Assembly (NCBI RefSeq): GCF_900446695.1
Contig: NZ_UAVP01000003.1
Span: 62,001-126,000, forward strand
DNA from: Capnocytophaga sputigena
GTDB lineage: Bacteria; Bacteroidota; Bacteroidia; Flavobacteriales; Flavobacteriaceae
Direction of reading: 5' to 3'
DNA: 64,000 bases
Below the pieces are notes generated by a model, which worked only from the letters and a program-made list of their open reading frames with translations, did no database searches and had not been told where the DNA came from. Every line of letters begins with the position of its first letter. Within the stretch, counting starts at the first letter, position 1. This document shows positions 1 through 7,972 of this stretch, in pieces. A program made the translations under genes and the position numbers.

Positions 1-336
1 GAAGAAAAAGTTAATGAAAAACGCAAAAATTGTAAAGATATAGCTAACCATCATAATTTCACTTTTACTACTATATGCGAATACCCTAATATTACAAACT
101 TTACTGCCTTATATGATTCTCTTAGAGCAGTTGAAAAAGATCAGAATTTATTAAAGAAATTACCAAAAAAAGATACATTATTCACTAAAAATAAATCTAT
201 AGAAATTAAATATCGATTGTATAAAGATAGTATAACAGTGAATATGCTCTGGATTGAATCAGCAGGAAGTATTGATTACAAGATTTATAAAGAAGGAAAT
301 AAAGGAGTTACTCTAACAATTAACGCTCCAGATTAA
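1..336 (+). CDS. Hypothetical protein, C-terminal part (5' end outside window)
   Basis: A reading frame open from base 1 ends at TAA 334-336 and gives 111 residues with no start inside the window. The visible part is rich in Lys, Asn and Asp, has no membrane segment and no motif I recognise. Its codon use matches the AT-rich neighbours and it ends 31 bases before the next gene on the same strand. It is probably the tail of a secreted or lipoprotein-type hypothetical protein, but the N-terminus that would show this is missing. Confidence 0.6.
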   Translation, partial: EEKVNEKRKNCKDIANHHNFTFTTICEYPNITNFTALYDSLRAVEKDQNLLKKLPKKDTLFTKNKSIEIKYRLYKDSITVNMLWIESAGSIDYKIYKEGNKGVTLTINAPD

Positions 337-367
337 TAAAATACAACCTTTAAAATATCTGACTTAT

Positions 368-1192
368 ATGAAACAATTATTATTTATTTTATGTATTTTA
401 CCTGCTCTTACTGTAGCACAAAACTTAAGCGTAATGACTTACAACATTCGCTATGACAACAGCTACGATGGTGTAAACTCTTGGACAGAAGGCAATAGAA
501 AAGAAAAGGTATTTACTATTATCAATGATGCAAATCCTGATATCTTTGGGGTACAAGAAGCCTTAGCTCATCAGCTTAAATTCTTAGAAGAGCGTTTTCC
601 TAGCTATCAGCGTGAAGGTGTGGGACGTGATGATGGTAAAGAAGCTGGTGAACACTCAGCTATCTTCTTCAAAAAAAATCGTTTTGTCTTACTTGATAAA
701 GGTAACTTTTGGCTCTCTCAAACACCTGATGTCCCTTCCTTAGGTTGGGATGCTATTTGCTGTAATCGCATCTGTTCTTGGGTGAAACTCAAAGACAAGA
801 AAACAATCTTTTGGGTATTCAATCTTCATTTTGACCACGAAGGCAAAGTAGCTCAAATACAAAGTGCTGACTTGGTTTTACGAAAAATCAAAGAAATTGC
901 AAAAAATGGAAAAGTCATTTTAATGGGTGATTTCAATCTTCCTACTGAACACCCTGCTGTTCAAAAAATAGCATCTCAATTGTACGATACTCAGTTATCA
1001 CCTACTAATAAAACTCCTAATATGGGTACTTTCAATGCTTTTAAAACTGATGAACCTTTGAAAGGACATATAGATTTTATCTTTGTCCAAAAATCTATCA
1101 AAGTAAAACAATACAAAATTATAGAAACCCGCATCGATAGTCTCTATCCCTCTGACCACTTACCTGTATGGGTACAATTACAACTAAAATAA
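368..1192 (+). CDS. Secreted endonuclease/exonuclease/phosphatase family protein
   Basis: This 274-residue protein begins with a signal peptide (hydrophobic residues 4-16, likely cut after Ala17). The rest is a full endonuclease/exonuclease/phosphatase fold (DNase I / sphingomyelinase superfamily). The metal and catalytic signatures are present in order: MTYNIR with Asn26, QEA with Glu64, NLHFDH with His155 and Asp157, GDFN with Asp189 and Asn191, and SDHLPV with Asp263-His264. The family cleaves phosphodiester or phosphomonoester bonds in nucleic acids, lipids or inositol phosphates, and the substrate cannot be told from sequence. It acts in the periplasm or outside the cell. The aminotransferase gene follows 14 bases later, so the two may be co-transcribed. 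Confidence 0.85.
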   Translation: MKQLLFILCILPALTVAQNLSVMTYNIRYDNSYDGVNSWTEGNRKEKVFTIINDANPDIFGVQEALAHQLKFLEERFPSYQREGVGRDDGKEAGEHSAIFFKKNRFVLLDKGNFWLSQTPDVPSLGWDAICCNRICSWVKLKDKKTIFWVFNLHFDHEGKVAQIQSADLVLRKIKEIAKNGKVILMGDFNLPTEHPAVQKIASQLYDTQLSPTNKTPNMGTFNAFKTDEPLKGHIDFIFVQKSIKVKQYKIIETRIDSLYPSDHLPVWVQLQLK

Positions 1193-1206
1193 AATAACAA
1201 AACGAT

Positions 1207-2397
1207 ATGAAACAGTATTTATCCGACCGTATCAACGCTATGGAAGTTTCAGCTACCTTAGGAATGGCAGCTAAAACACGAGAACTCAAAGCTGAAGGCA
1301 AGGATATCATTGGTCTTAGTTTAGGAGAACCCGATTTTGATATTCCTGATTTTATAAAAGAAGCCGCTATTGAGGCTATACAGCAAAATTATAGCAAATA
1401 CACACCTATTGACGGGTATTTAGAGCTGAGAGAGGCAATTTGTGAGAAGTTCAAACGAGACAACAACCTCAATTACAAACCTTCACAAATTGTAGTTTCT
1501 ACAGGCGCTAAACAATGTCTAGCTAATGTAGCTTTGGCGATGCTCAACCCTGGTGATGAGGTAATTTTTCCTGCACCTTATTGGGTGAGTTATAAAGAAA
1601 TAGCTAAAATGGCAGGAGGTGTTCCAATAGAAGTTCACACAACCATTGAGAATAACTTCAAGATAACTCCTGCTCAGTTAGAAGCGGCTATTACTTCTAA
1701 AACTAAAATGGTATGGTTCAATACCCCTTGTAACCCCAGTGGTTCTATCTACAGCAAAGCCGAATTAGAAGCCCTTGCTGTAGTACTTAGGAAATATCCT
1801 CATATTTTCATCCTTTCTGACGAAATTTATGAATACATCAACTTTACCAATGAGAGAGTAACTAGTGTTGCTGAAATCGATAGTCTTTATGAACGTACTA
1901 TTACTGTAAATGGAATGTCTAAAGCATTTGCAATGACAGGTTGGCGTATAGGTTATATGGGAGCCCCCGAATGGATTTCCAAAGCTTGTGCTAAAGTACA
2001 AGGACAAGTAACGAGTGGTACTAATGCCATAGCACAACGAGCTTCTATTGCGGCTTTAAAAGCTCCTAAGAGCAAAATACAATATATGGTAGATGAGTTC
2101 AAACGTAGGAGAGACTTAGTATTACAACTTTTAAATGAGATTGAAGGCTTTAAACTCAACATTCCTGAAGGAGCTTTTTATGTGTTTCCAGATATATCAT
2201 CTTTCTTTGGTAAAACCTTGAGAGGTCGCGTTATAAACAATGCTACTGATTTTTCTTTATATCTATTAGAAGAGGCAATGGTAGCTACTGTTACAGGAGA
2301 AGCTTTTGGAGATGCTAATTGCATTCGTTTTTCGTATGCAGCTTCTGAGAAAGATTTGAGAGAAGCTATCCGTCGTATCAAAGAAAGTTTACAATAA
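1207..2397 (+). CDS. Pyridoxal-phosphate aminotransferase, class I (aspartate aminotransferase type)
   Basis: A 396-residue fold-type I aminotransferase of normal family length. The substrate-domain sequence LSLGEPDFDIPDF, the NxPxNPSG stretch (Asn172 to Ser178), the PLP-nitrogen partner Asp205 in SDEIYEYI, the Schiff-base Lys239 in GMSKAFAMTGWR, and the C-terminal carboxylate-binding Arg in CIRFSYA are all visible. The likely reaction is aspartate plus 2-oxoglutarate to oxaloacetate plus glutamate in the cytoplasm. Some members of this subgroup also use prephenate, which sequence alone does not exclude. The gene sits 14 bases after the phosphoesterase gene. Confidence 0.9.
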   Translation: MKQYLSDRINAMEVSATLGMAAKTRELKAEGKDIIGLSLGEPDFDIPDFIKEAAIEAIQQNYSKYTPIDGYLELREAICEKFKRDNNLNYKPSQIVVSTGAKQCLANVALAMLNPGDEVIFPAPYWVSYKEIAKMAGGVPIEVHTTIENNFKITPAQLEAAITSKTKMVWFNTPCNPSGSIYSKAELEALAVVLRKYPHIFILSDEIYEYINFTNERVTSVAEIDSLYERTITVNGMSKAFAMTGWRIGYMGAPEWISKACAKVQGQVTSGTNAIAQRASIAALKAPKSKIQYMVDEFKRRRDLVLQLLNEIEGFKLNIPEGAFYVFPDISSFFGKTLRGRVINNATDFSLYLLEEAMVATVTGEAFGDANCIRFSYAASEKDLREAIRRIKESLQ

Positions 2398-2403
2398 TTT
2401 TGT

Positions 2404-2433
2404 TTGGCAATTCAATGAAAAGTATTACTTTTG
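2404..2433 (+). promoter_or_regulatory. Bacteroidetes-type promoter upstream of yitT-family gene
   Basis: TTG at 2404-2406, 19 bp, then TACTTTTG at 2426-2433. This fits the TTG / TAnnTTTG promoter of Flavobacteria and lies about 50 bases before the start at 2483. Confidence 0.65.
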
Positions 2434-2482
2434 CGCCGTTTCTTAAAAATAAGAACATTTATTCTTTTAAATTCTTACATCA

Positions 2483-3388
2483 ATGGCTATATCAGAGAGT
2501 AGAACTATTAAATACTTAAAATCTTTTTATCTAAGAGATTACCTTACTATATTTGTAGGATTAGTATCTTATGCTGTGGGTATTACAGGCTTTATAATGC
2601 CTAATGGAATAGTAACAGGAGGTTTAGCAGGTATCTGCCTTATCTTAAATTACAAATTAGGGTTAGATTTTGCTATTACCTATTGGACAATTAATATCTC
2701 CCTATTGTTAATAGGTTTTAAAGCAGTGAGCAAACAGTTCACTTACCGAACTTTTATCTCCATATCTATTTTATCAGGATTGATTTGGGCAGGAAAAGAG
2801 TATTTAATGCCTTACTTTTTGGAACACCCTCCTTTGAGTGGTGATTTTCTTTCTGTAATTATGGGAGGTTTACTCTGTGGCACGGGTTTAGGTTTAGTAT
2901 ATTCGGCTAATGGAAGTACTGGTGGTACCGATATTATAGGATTTATACTCACTAAATATTGGAATATGAGTATTGCACGTATTCTCTTGGTAGTGGATGT
3001 GTGTATTGTATTATCCTCTTTCTTCATTTTAGAACATCAAGACAATTCAATTGAAAAAACTGTTTATGGGCTCATCCTTCTTCCATTGATGTGGCAAATG
3101 GTTGAGATTGTTATCAATGGGGCAAGACAATCAGTACAGTTATTTATATTTTCAAAACACTACGATGAAATTGCAAACCATATCAATAGTGAACTAAAGC
3201 GTGGTTGTACTATTATCGATGGTATTGGTTGGTACTCTAAATCTTCACAGAAAATAGTGATTGTAATTGCTCGCAGAACAGAAGCTACTTCTATTTTCCG
3301 CTTAGTACGTACTATAGACCCTTCAGCGTTTGTAACCAAAACAAATGTTATGGGAGTTTATGGTAATGGCTTTGATAAATTGAAATAA
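2483..3388 (+). CDS. YitT family membrane protein (DUF161/DUF2179)
   Basis: A 301-residue integral membrane protein. About seven hydrophobic stretches lie in the first 210 residues, with the glycine-rich turn VTGGLAGICL near residue 45 and a second related GSTGGTDIIGFIL near 148, as in the duplicated YitT fold. The last 85 residues form a soluble DUF2179 domain resembling small ligand-binding domains. Family members are thought to be transporters or membrane regulators and the substrate is unknown. The gene has its own promoter and is followed 55 bases later by a small membrane protein gene. Confidence 0.85.
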   Translation: MAISESRTIKYLKSFYLRDYLTIFVGLVSYAVGITGFIMPNGIVTGGLAGICLILNYKLGLDFAITYWTINISLLLIGFKAVSKQFTYRTFISISILSGLIWAGKEYLMPYFLEHPPLSGDFLSVIMGGLLCGTGLGLVYSANGSTGGTDIIGFILTKYWNMSIARILLVVDVCIVLSSFFILEHQDNSIEKTVYGLILLPLMWQMVEIVINGARQSVQLFIFSKHYDEIANHINSELKRGCTIIDGIGWYSKSSQKIVIVIARRTEATSIFRLVRTIDPSAFVTKTNVMGVYGNGFDKLK

Positions 3389-3443
3389 TTTTTCCTATTT
3401 TCAAGAAAAGTAGTATATTTGCCCACTGAAAAAACAATAACAA

Positions 3444-3812
3444 ATGATTCAGAGAATACAAACAGTTTATATGCTGATAGTTGCAATAGTAGCAGGTCTT
3501 CCCGTTCTTTTTGGGTTAGATTGGATCAGAACGATAGTCTTTGCTCTTTCAGCTGTATTAGCTATCTATAGCATATTTAAATATAAGAAAAGAAGTGTTC
3601 AGCAGTGGCTCAACTGGCTGAATATACTTATAAATTTTACTTTACTAGGAATATTTGTATATCGAATGCTAAACTCACCTGGAGAAAGCTTTATTTCTGA
3701 GAAAGGTGTTGGGGTTTTCGCACCCGTGCTTTCTATCGTTTTTTTGTTTATGGCCAACAAGGCTATCAGACGGGACGAGAAGCTCGTAAAATCTGCAGAC
3801 CGATTGCGATAG
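3444..3812 (+). CDS. DUF4293 family membrane protein
   Basis: A 122-residue protein with four hydrophobic segments (about residues 7-21, 27-45, 55-74 and 88-106) and a short charged C-terminal tail. The opening MIQRIQTVYMLI is typical of the Bacteroidetes-restricted DUF4293 family, whose function is unknown. A TATATTTG element at 3414-3421 resembles a -7 box but has no clear TTG partner. An intrinsic terminator follows at 3845-3877. Confidence 0.8.
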   Translation: MIQRIQTVYMLIVAIVAGLPVLFGLDWIRTIVFALSAVLAIYSIFKYKKRSVQQWLNWLNILINFTLLGIFVYRMLNSPGESFISEKGVGVFAPVLSIVFLFMANKAIRRDEKLVKSADRLR

Positions 3813-3844
3813 ACCTATAATCTTAGTAGTGTTGTGCGTTAAAA

Positions 3845-3877
3845 AAATCCTAAGTATATAAACTTAGGATTTTTTTA
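3845..3877 (+). terminator. Intrinsic terminator after the DUF4293 gene
   Basis: The 10-bp arms AAATCCTAAG (3845-3854) and CTTAGGATTT (3863-3872) flank an 8-base loop and are followed by a T run. The hairpin ends the yitT/DUF4293 unit and lies just before the -7 box of the agmatinase gene. Confidence 0.8.
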
Positions 3878-3878
3878 T

Positions 3879-3886
3879 TACCTTTG
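3879..3886 (+). promoter_or_regulatory. speB: Candidate -7 box before speB
   Basis: TACCTTTG sits 26 bases before the speB start and fits the Bacteroidetes -7 consensus. No TTG lies at the expected distance because the preceding terminator hairpin occupies that place, so the promoter is only half supported. Confidence 0.45.
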
Positions 3887-3912
3887 CACTTTATTCGCTA
3901 AATATATAAACA

Positions 3913-4785
3913 ATGAAAAGAACGTATGCTGGAATTCCAGAGGAAAATGCAACACTGGAAAATGCCAAAGTAATGTTAGTAACAGTACCTTATGATGGTA
4001 CATCTACATGGGGCAAAGGAGCTGACAAAGGTCCTGAATTATTTTTAGATGCCTCAGAAAATATGGAGTTATATGATATTGAAACTGATACTGAACCTTA
4101 CCTCAATGGAGTGTATTTAGCAGGTGAAGTAACTGAAAATAGTTCGCCTGAAGCAATGACTCAAGCCGTTTATGAAAAGACCCAAGAACTATTGAAGCAC
4201 GAAGATAAGCTCTTTACTCTTTTTGGTGGGGAACACTCAGTGTCTATTGGTTCAATACGGGCTGTAGGTGAGAAATATGAAAAACTCACTGTATTACAAC
4301 TTGATGCTCATACTGATTTACGCCCTGAGTATCACGGCTCTACTTCTAATCACGCTTGTGCTGTGTTTGAAGCGAACCAAAAGCACAAATTGGTACAAGT
4401 AGGTATCCGCTCAATGGATGCAGAAGAAAAACAATATTTGCCTAAAGGGCGTGTGTTCTTTGCTCACGAAATTGCTAAAAATAACAATTGGATAGATGAT
4501 GTATTAGACAAAGTATCTGGTAATGTATATATCACTATTGACTTAGATGCTTTTGATCCAGCAATAGCACCTTCAACAGGAACTCCTGAACCAGGTGGTT
4601 TACAATGGTATCCTACGCTCAAACTCTTGCGTAAAGTGTTTAAAAAATGTAATGTAGTAGCATTTGATATTGTAGAACTAATGGATAGTCCGCAAGCAAA
4701 ACCAACAGCTTTTTTAGCTGCAAAACTCTATTACAAAATGTTAGCTTATTATTTTAAATATAACAAGAAAAAAGGTGTCTCATAA
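3913..4785 (+). CDS. speB: Agmatinase (ureohydrolase)
   Basis: A 290-residue ureohydrolase. All six binuclear manganese ligands are visible: His108 in GGEHS, Asp131, His133 and Asp135 in DAHTD, and Asp210 and Asp212 in DLDAFDP. The sequence after the second motif (HGSTSNHACAVF) suits the agmatinase branch rather than arginase. The reaction is agmatine to putrescine plus urea in polyamine synthesis, in the cytoplasm. The last codons and the stop lie inside the hairpin that terminates both this gene and the convergent helicase gene. The exact substrate (agmatine or another guanidino compound) is inferred. Confidence 0.88.
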   Translation: MKRTYAGIPEENATLENAKVMLVTVPYDGTSTWGKGADKGPELFLDASENMELYDIETDTEPYLNGVYLAGEVTENSSPEAMTQAVYEKTQELLKHEDKLFTLFGGEHSVSIGSIRAVGEKYEKLTVLQLDAHTDLRPEYHGSTSNHACAVFEANQKHKLVQVGIRSMDAEEKQYLPKGRVFFAHEIAKNNNWIDDVLDKVSGNVYITIDLDAFDPAIAPSTGTPEPGGLQWYPTLKLLRKVFKKCNVVAFDIVELMDSPQAKPTAFLAAKLYYKMLAYYFKYNKKKGVS

Positions 4786-4799
4786 CGACACCTTTTTTA
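4770..4799. terminator. Bidirectional terminator shared by speB and the UvrD-type helicase gene
   Basis: The perfect 10-bp arms AAAAGGTGTC (4770-4779) and GACACCTTTT (4787-4796) have A and T runs on both sides, so the hairpin can act in both directions. The speB stop codon (4783-4785) lies in the loop and the helicase stop codon (4797-4799) abuts the other side. Confidence 0.85.
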
Positions 4800-7148
4800 T
4801 TCATTTATTATAGTGAGTTTCGCAAAACGCAATAGTATATTTTTCAGTCCTCCTGACTCAAAATTAACTTGTGCTTTTTTATCATTGCCTACTCCTTCAA
4901 GAGCTTTGATGATTCCCTTTCCGAAACGTTCGTGATAAACAGTTGTTCCTACTTCTAATTCGTTGTAGATACTTCTATTAGGTGAAGCATTTTGTATACT
5001 ATTCACAGGTTTAAGCTTGCGTAATCGCTGTTGTTCATCACCCGTAGGGGCATTTTTAGAAGGAGGAGTACCACTGATAGGCTTTTGTAAACGCAATTTA
5101 CTCTTATCTACTTCACCAAAAATATCTCTATCTATCAAAGGTTTATAACGATAGTTAGGATTAGACAAAGTATGTGTAAGGTAATGTAAGTAACGTTCAT
5201 CTATTTCCTCTATAAACCTACTTGGTTCAGTATCTGATAAATTTCCAAAACGATAGCGTCTTTCAGCATAGGTGAGATAAGCTTGTTTTTCAGCACGTGT
5301 AAGCGCCACATAAAACAAGCGACGTTCTTCTTCTAATTCATCACGTGATTGTATACTTTTTGCCAAAGGAAAAAGATCTTCTTCCATCCCCACTATATAT
5401 ACATACGGAAACTCCAAGCCTTTAGCTAAGTGAATCGTCATTAAGGCTACTCGATCGTCATCTCCTATCTCTTTATCGCTATCCGTAGCTAAAGATACAT
5501 CTTCTAAATATTCAGCTAAACTACCTGTACTATCGGCTACATCTTCTTGTCCAATCACAAAGTCTTTCATACCATTAAGCATCTCCTCTATGTTTTCCAT
5601 TTTAGCGATACCCTCAGGAGTTCCATCTTTTTTAAATTCTTGCAATAAACCTGTTTTTTTAGCTACTTGTTCTGCTACCTCAAATACATTCGCTCGCTGA
5701 TTGAGTGCTTGCAAGTTGAATATCATTACCACAAAATCTGTGAGTTTTTGCTTGGTTGTACTATTAATATGTAATTCAGGTAACTTATTCACATTGTACA
5801 TTATCTCAAAGATAGACTTCTTATAGTGATTAGCTGCCAATGTAAGTTTCTCCATTGTAGTTTCTCCAATACCACGAGCTGGAAAATTGATAATGCGTAC
5901 CAATGCTTCTTCATCATTAGGATTGATAATCAAACGCAAATAAGCAAGCATATCTTTAATTTCTTTGCGTTGGTAGAATGAAAGTCCTCCATAAATGCGA
6001 TAAGGTATATCACGTTTTCTAAGAGCATCTTCTATAGCACGCGATTGTGAATTGGTTCGATAAAGTACAGCAAATTTCCCATTAGCTAACTGGTGCTGCA
6101 TCTTATTTTCAAAGATAGAACTCGCTACAAAACGTCCTTCATCGGCATCAGTAGGACTGCGATGTACTTTGATAAGCTCTCCCATCTCATTTTCAGTGAA
6201 TACTACCTTATCTAACCGTACTTTGTTGTGTTCAATTACACTGTTAGCTGCTTCCACTATATTTTTAGTAGAGCGGTAGTTCTGTTCCAATTTATATTCT
6301 TTAGCTTCAGGATAATCACTTTTAAAATTCAGTATATTATTGATATTTGCCCCACGGAAAGCATAAATACTTTGAGCATCATCACCTACCACACAAATAT
6401 TGTGAAAACGGTCAGCGAGAGCTTTTACAATAAGATACTGAGAGTGGTTTGTATCTTGATACTCATCTACAAGTATGTACTGAAAGCGATTTTGGTATTT
6501 AGCTAATACTTCAGGGTATACATTCAGCAATTCATTTGTCTTCAGCAGTAAATCATCAAAGTCCATTGCTCCTGCTTTAAAACATCTTTCTACATACTCC
6601 TGATAGATTTCTCCAAAACGCGGTTGCTTCCTAATAGCATCGTTTTCTACAAGTTCAGGATTATTGAAATAAGCTCGTACTGTAATAAGATTATTTTTTA
6701 AAGAAGAAATGCGTTGTTGTATTTGTTTGTATTTGTATACATCTTTATCCAACTCCTTTTCTTTAATAATTCCATTAATAAGTCGTTGAGAGTCTTGTGT
6801 ATCATAGATAGTAAAGTTCTGAGGATAGCCTAATTTATCAGCTTCAAAACGCAATATTTTAGCAAATACAGAGTGAAAAGTACCCATCCATAGATTCTTA
6901 GCCTCGCTATTGCCCACAATATCTGCAATACGTTTTTTCATTTCGTTAGCCGCTTTATTAGTGAAGGTAAGTGCAAGTATATGAAAAGCATCTACTCCTT
7001 GTCGCATTAGGTTAGCAATACGATAAGTAAGTACACGAGTTTTGCCTGAACCTGCTCCAGCAATTACAATAATAGGACCTTCTTTCTGAAGTACTGCTGC
7101 GCGTTGTGGTGCATTAAGCCTATTGAGTTCCTTTTCAAATGTATCCAT
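4797..7148 (-). CDS. uvrD: UvrD/PcrA-type ATP-dependent DNA helicase
   Basis: A superfamily 1A 3'-5' helicase of 783 residues from the start chosen here. It shows the Q motif LNAPQ (Gln15), Walker A GAGSGKT (31-37), Walker B VDEYQDTN, the QNYRST motif, and a C-terminal Tudor-like domain (TTVYHERFGKGIIKALEG) that in PcrA/UvrD contacts RNA polymerase. Roles are nucleotide-excision and mismatch repair, and clearing of recombination or transcription complexes. An in-frame ATG 45 bases further upstream (7193) exists, but it lies inside the promoter, so ATG 7148 is preferred. Confidence 0.92.
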   Translation of the reverse strand: MDTFEKELNRLNAPQRAAVLQKEGPIIVIAGAGSGKTRVLTYRIANLMRQGVDAFHILALTFTNKAANEMKKRIADIVGNSEAKNLWMGTFHSVFAKILRFEADKLGYPQNFTIYDTQDSQRLINGIIKEKELDKDVYKYKQIQQRISSLKNNLITVRAYFNNPELVENDAIRKQPRFGEIYQEYVERCFKAGAMDFDDLLLKTNELLNVYPEVLAKYQNRFQYILVDEYQDTNHSQYLIVKALADRFHNICVVGDDAQSIYAFRGANINNILNFKSDYPEAKEYKLEQNYRSTKNIVEAANSVIEHNKVRLDKVVFTENEMGELIKVHRSPTDADEGRFVASSIFENKMQHQLANGKFAVLYRTNSQSRAIEDALRKRDIPYRIYGGLSFYQRKEIKDMLAYLRLIINPNDEEALVRIINFPARGIGETTMEKLTLAANHYKKSIFEIMYNVNKLPELHINSTTKQKLTDFVVMIFNLQALNQRANVFEVAEQVAKKTGLLQEFKKDGTPEGIAKMENIEEMLNGMKDFVIGQEDVADSTGSLAEYLEDVSLATDSDKEIGDDDRVALMTIHLAKGLEFPYVYIVGMEEDLFPLAKSIQSRDELEEERRLFYVALTRAEKQAYLTYAERRYRFGNLSDTEPSRFIEEIDERYLHYLTHTLSNPNYRYKPLIDRDIFGEVDKSKLRLQKPISGTPPSKNAPTGDEQQRLRKLKPVNSIQNASPNRSIYNELEVGTTVYHERFGKGIIKALEGVGNDKKAQVNFESGGLKNILLRFAKLTIINE

Positions 7149-7170
7149 AAATAGTGTGTTTTTAAGGGCG

Positions 7171-7201
7171 CAAAGGTAGCGATAATTTAGCAATTAGACA
7201 A
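7171..7201 (-). promoter_or_regulatory. uvrD: Promoter of the UvrD-type helicase gene
   Basis: On the minus strand, TTG (7201-7199), 20 bp, then TACCTTTG (7178-7171). It lies 23 bases before the ATG at 7148 and back to back with the pepE promoter. Confidence 0.7.
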
Positions 7202-7221
7202 TTTCGGAACTGATAGTAATT

Positions 7222-7252
7222 TTGCTTCTCTCATAATTATTTAGTACTTTTG
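7222..7252 (+). promoter_or_regulatory. pepE: Promoter of pepE-tex
   Basis: TTG at 7222-7224, 20 bp, TACTTTTG at 7245-7252. Transcription should begin near 7259, which rules out the in-frame ATG at 7250 as the pepE start. Confidence 0.7.
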
Positions 7253-7273
7253 CAGCCTAACATTCAACAATCG

Positions 7274-7972
7274 ATGAAAAAACTTTTATTAGCTAGTACC
7301 TCAACTGTATATGGTGGTACTTATCTCTCTTATTTGCGTGATGAACTCAGCAATTTTTTCCAAGAAACTAATGAAATTCTTTTTGTACCTTATGCACGTC
7401 CCAGTGGAATTTCTCACGATGAGTATACTCAAATAGCCGCTAATTTTTTTCAACAATTAGACAAAAGGGTAGTAGGTTTACACACTTTTGTCAATCCTAA
7501 ACAAGCTATAGAACAGGCAGAAGCTATTTTTACAGGAGGTGGTAATACCTTTGTATTAGTAAATGCTCTATATCAATTAGATATTATAAACTCTTTACGC
7601 AAAGTAGTATTAGGAGGTACACCCTATATGGGCACGAGTGCAGGAAGTAATATAGCAGGACAAACAATGCAAACTACTAATGATATGCCTATTGTCTATC
7701 CTCCTTCTTTCCGTACTTTAGAGCTTATTTCTTTCAATATCAACCCTCATTATCTTGATCCCGACCCTCATAGCAAACACAAAGGCGAAACTCGCGAAAC
7801 ACGTATTAAAGAATTTCACGTGTTCAACAATATACCAGTAATAGGGTTGCGTGAAGGCTCTTGGCTGCGCGTAATGGGAGATGAAATAAATTTAAAAGGA
7901 GAATTTACTGCCCGTTGGTTTGAAAAAGATAAAGAACCAATAGAAATTAGCAATTTTGATAGATCACTATGA
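7274..7972 (+). CDS. pepE: Dipeptidase E (alpha-aspartyl dipeptidase), S51 family
   Basis: A 232-residue cytoplasmic serine peptidase of the S51 family. The nucleophile elbow GTSAGSN with Ser122, the preceding FTGGGNTFVL oxyanion region, and NINPHYLDPDP with the likely catalytic His match PepE, which hydrolyses dipeptides with N-terminal aspartate. The start at 7274 (MKKLLLAS) is chosen because an upstream ATG at 7250 lies within the promoter. The stop overlaps the tex start by four bases (ATGA), so the pair is translationally coupled. Confidence 0.88.
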   Translation: MKKLLLASTSTVYGGTYLSYLRDELSNFFQETNEILFVPYARPSGISHDEYTQIAANFFQQLDKRVVGLHTFVNPKQAIEQAEAIFTGGGNTFVLVNALYQLDIINSLRKVVLGGTPYMGTSAGSNIAGQTMQTTNDMPIVYPPSFRTLELISFNINPHYLDPDPHSKHKGETRETRIKEFHVFNNIPVIGLREGSWLRVMGDEINLKGEFTARWFEKDKEPIEISNFDRSL

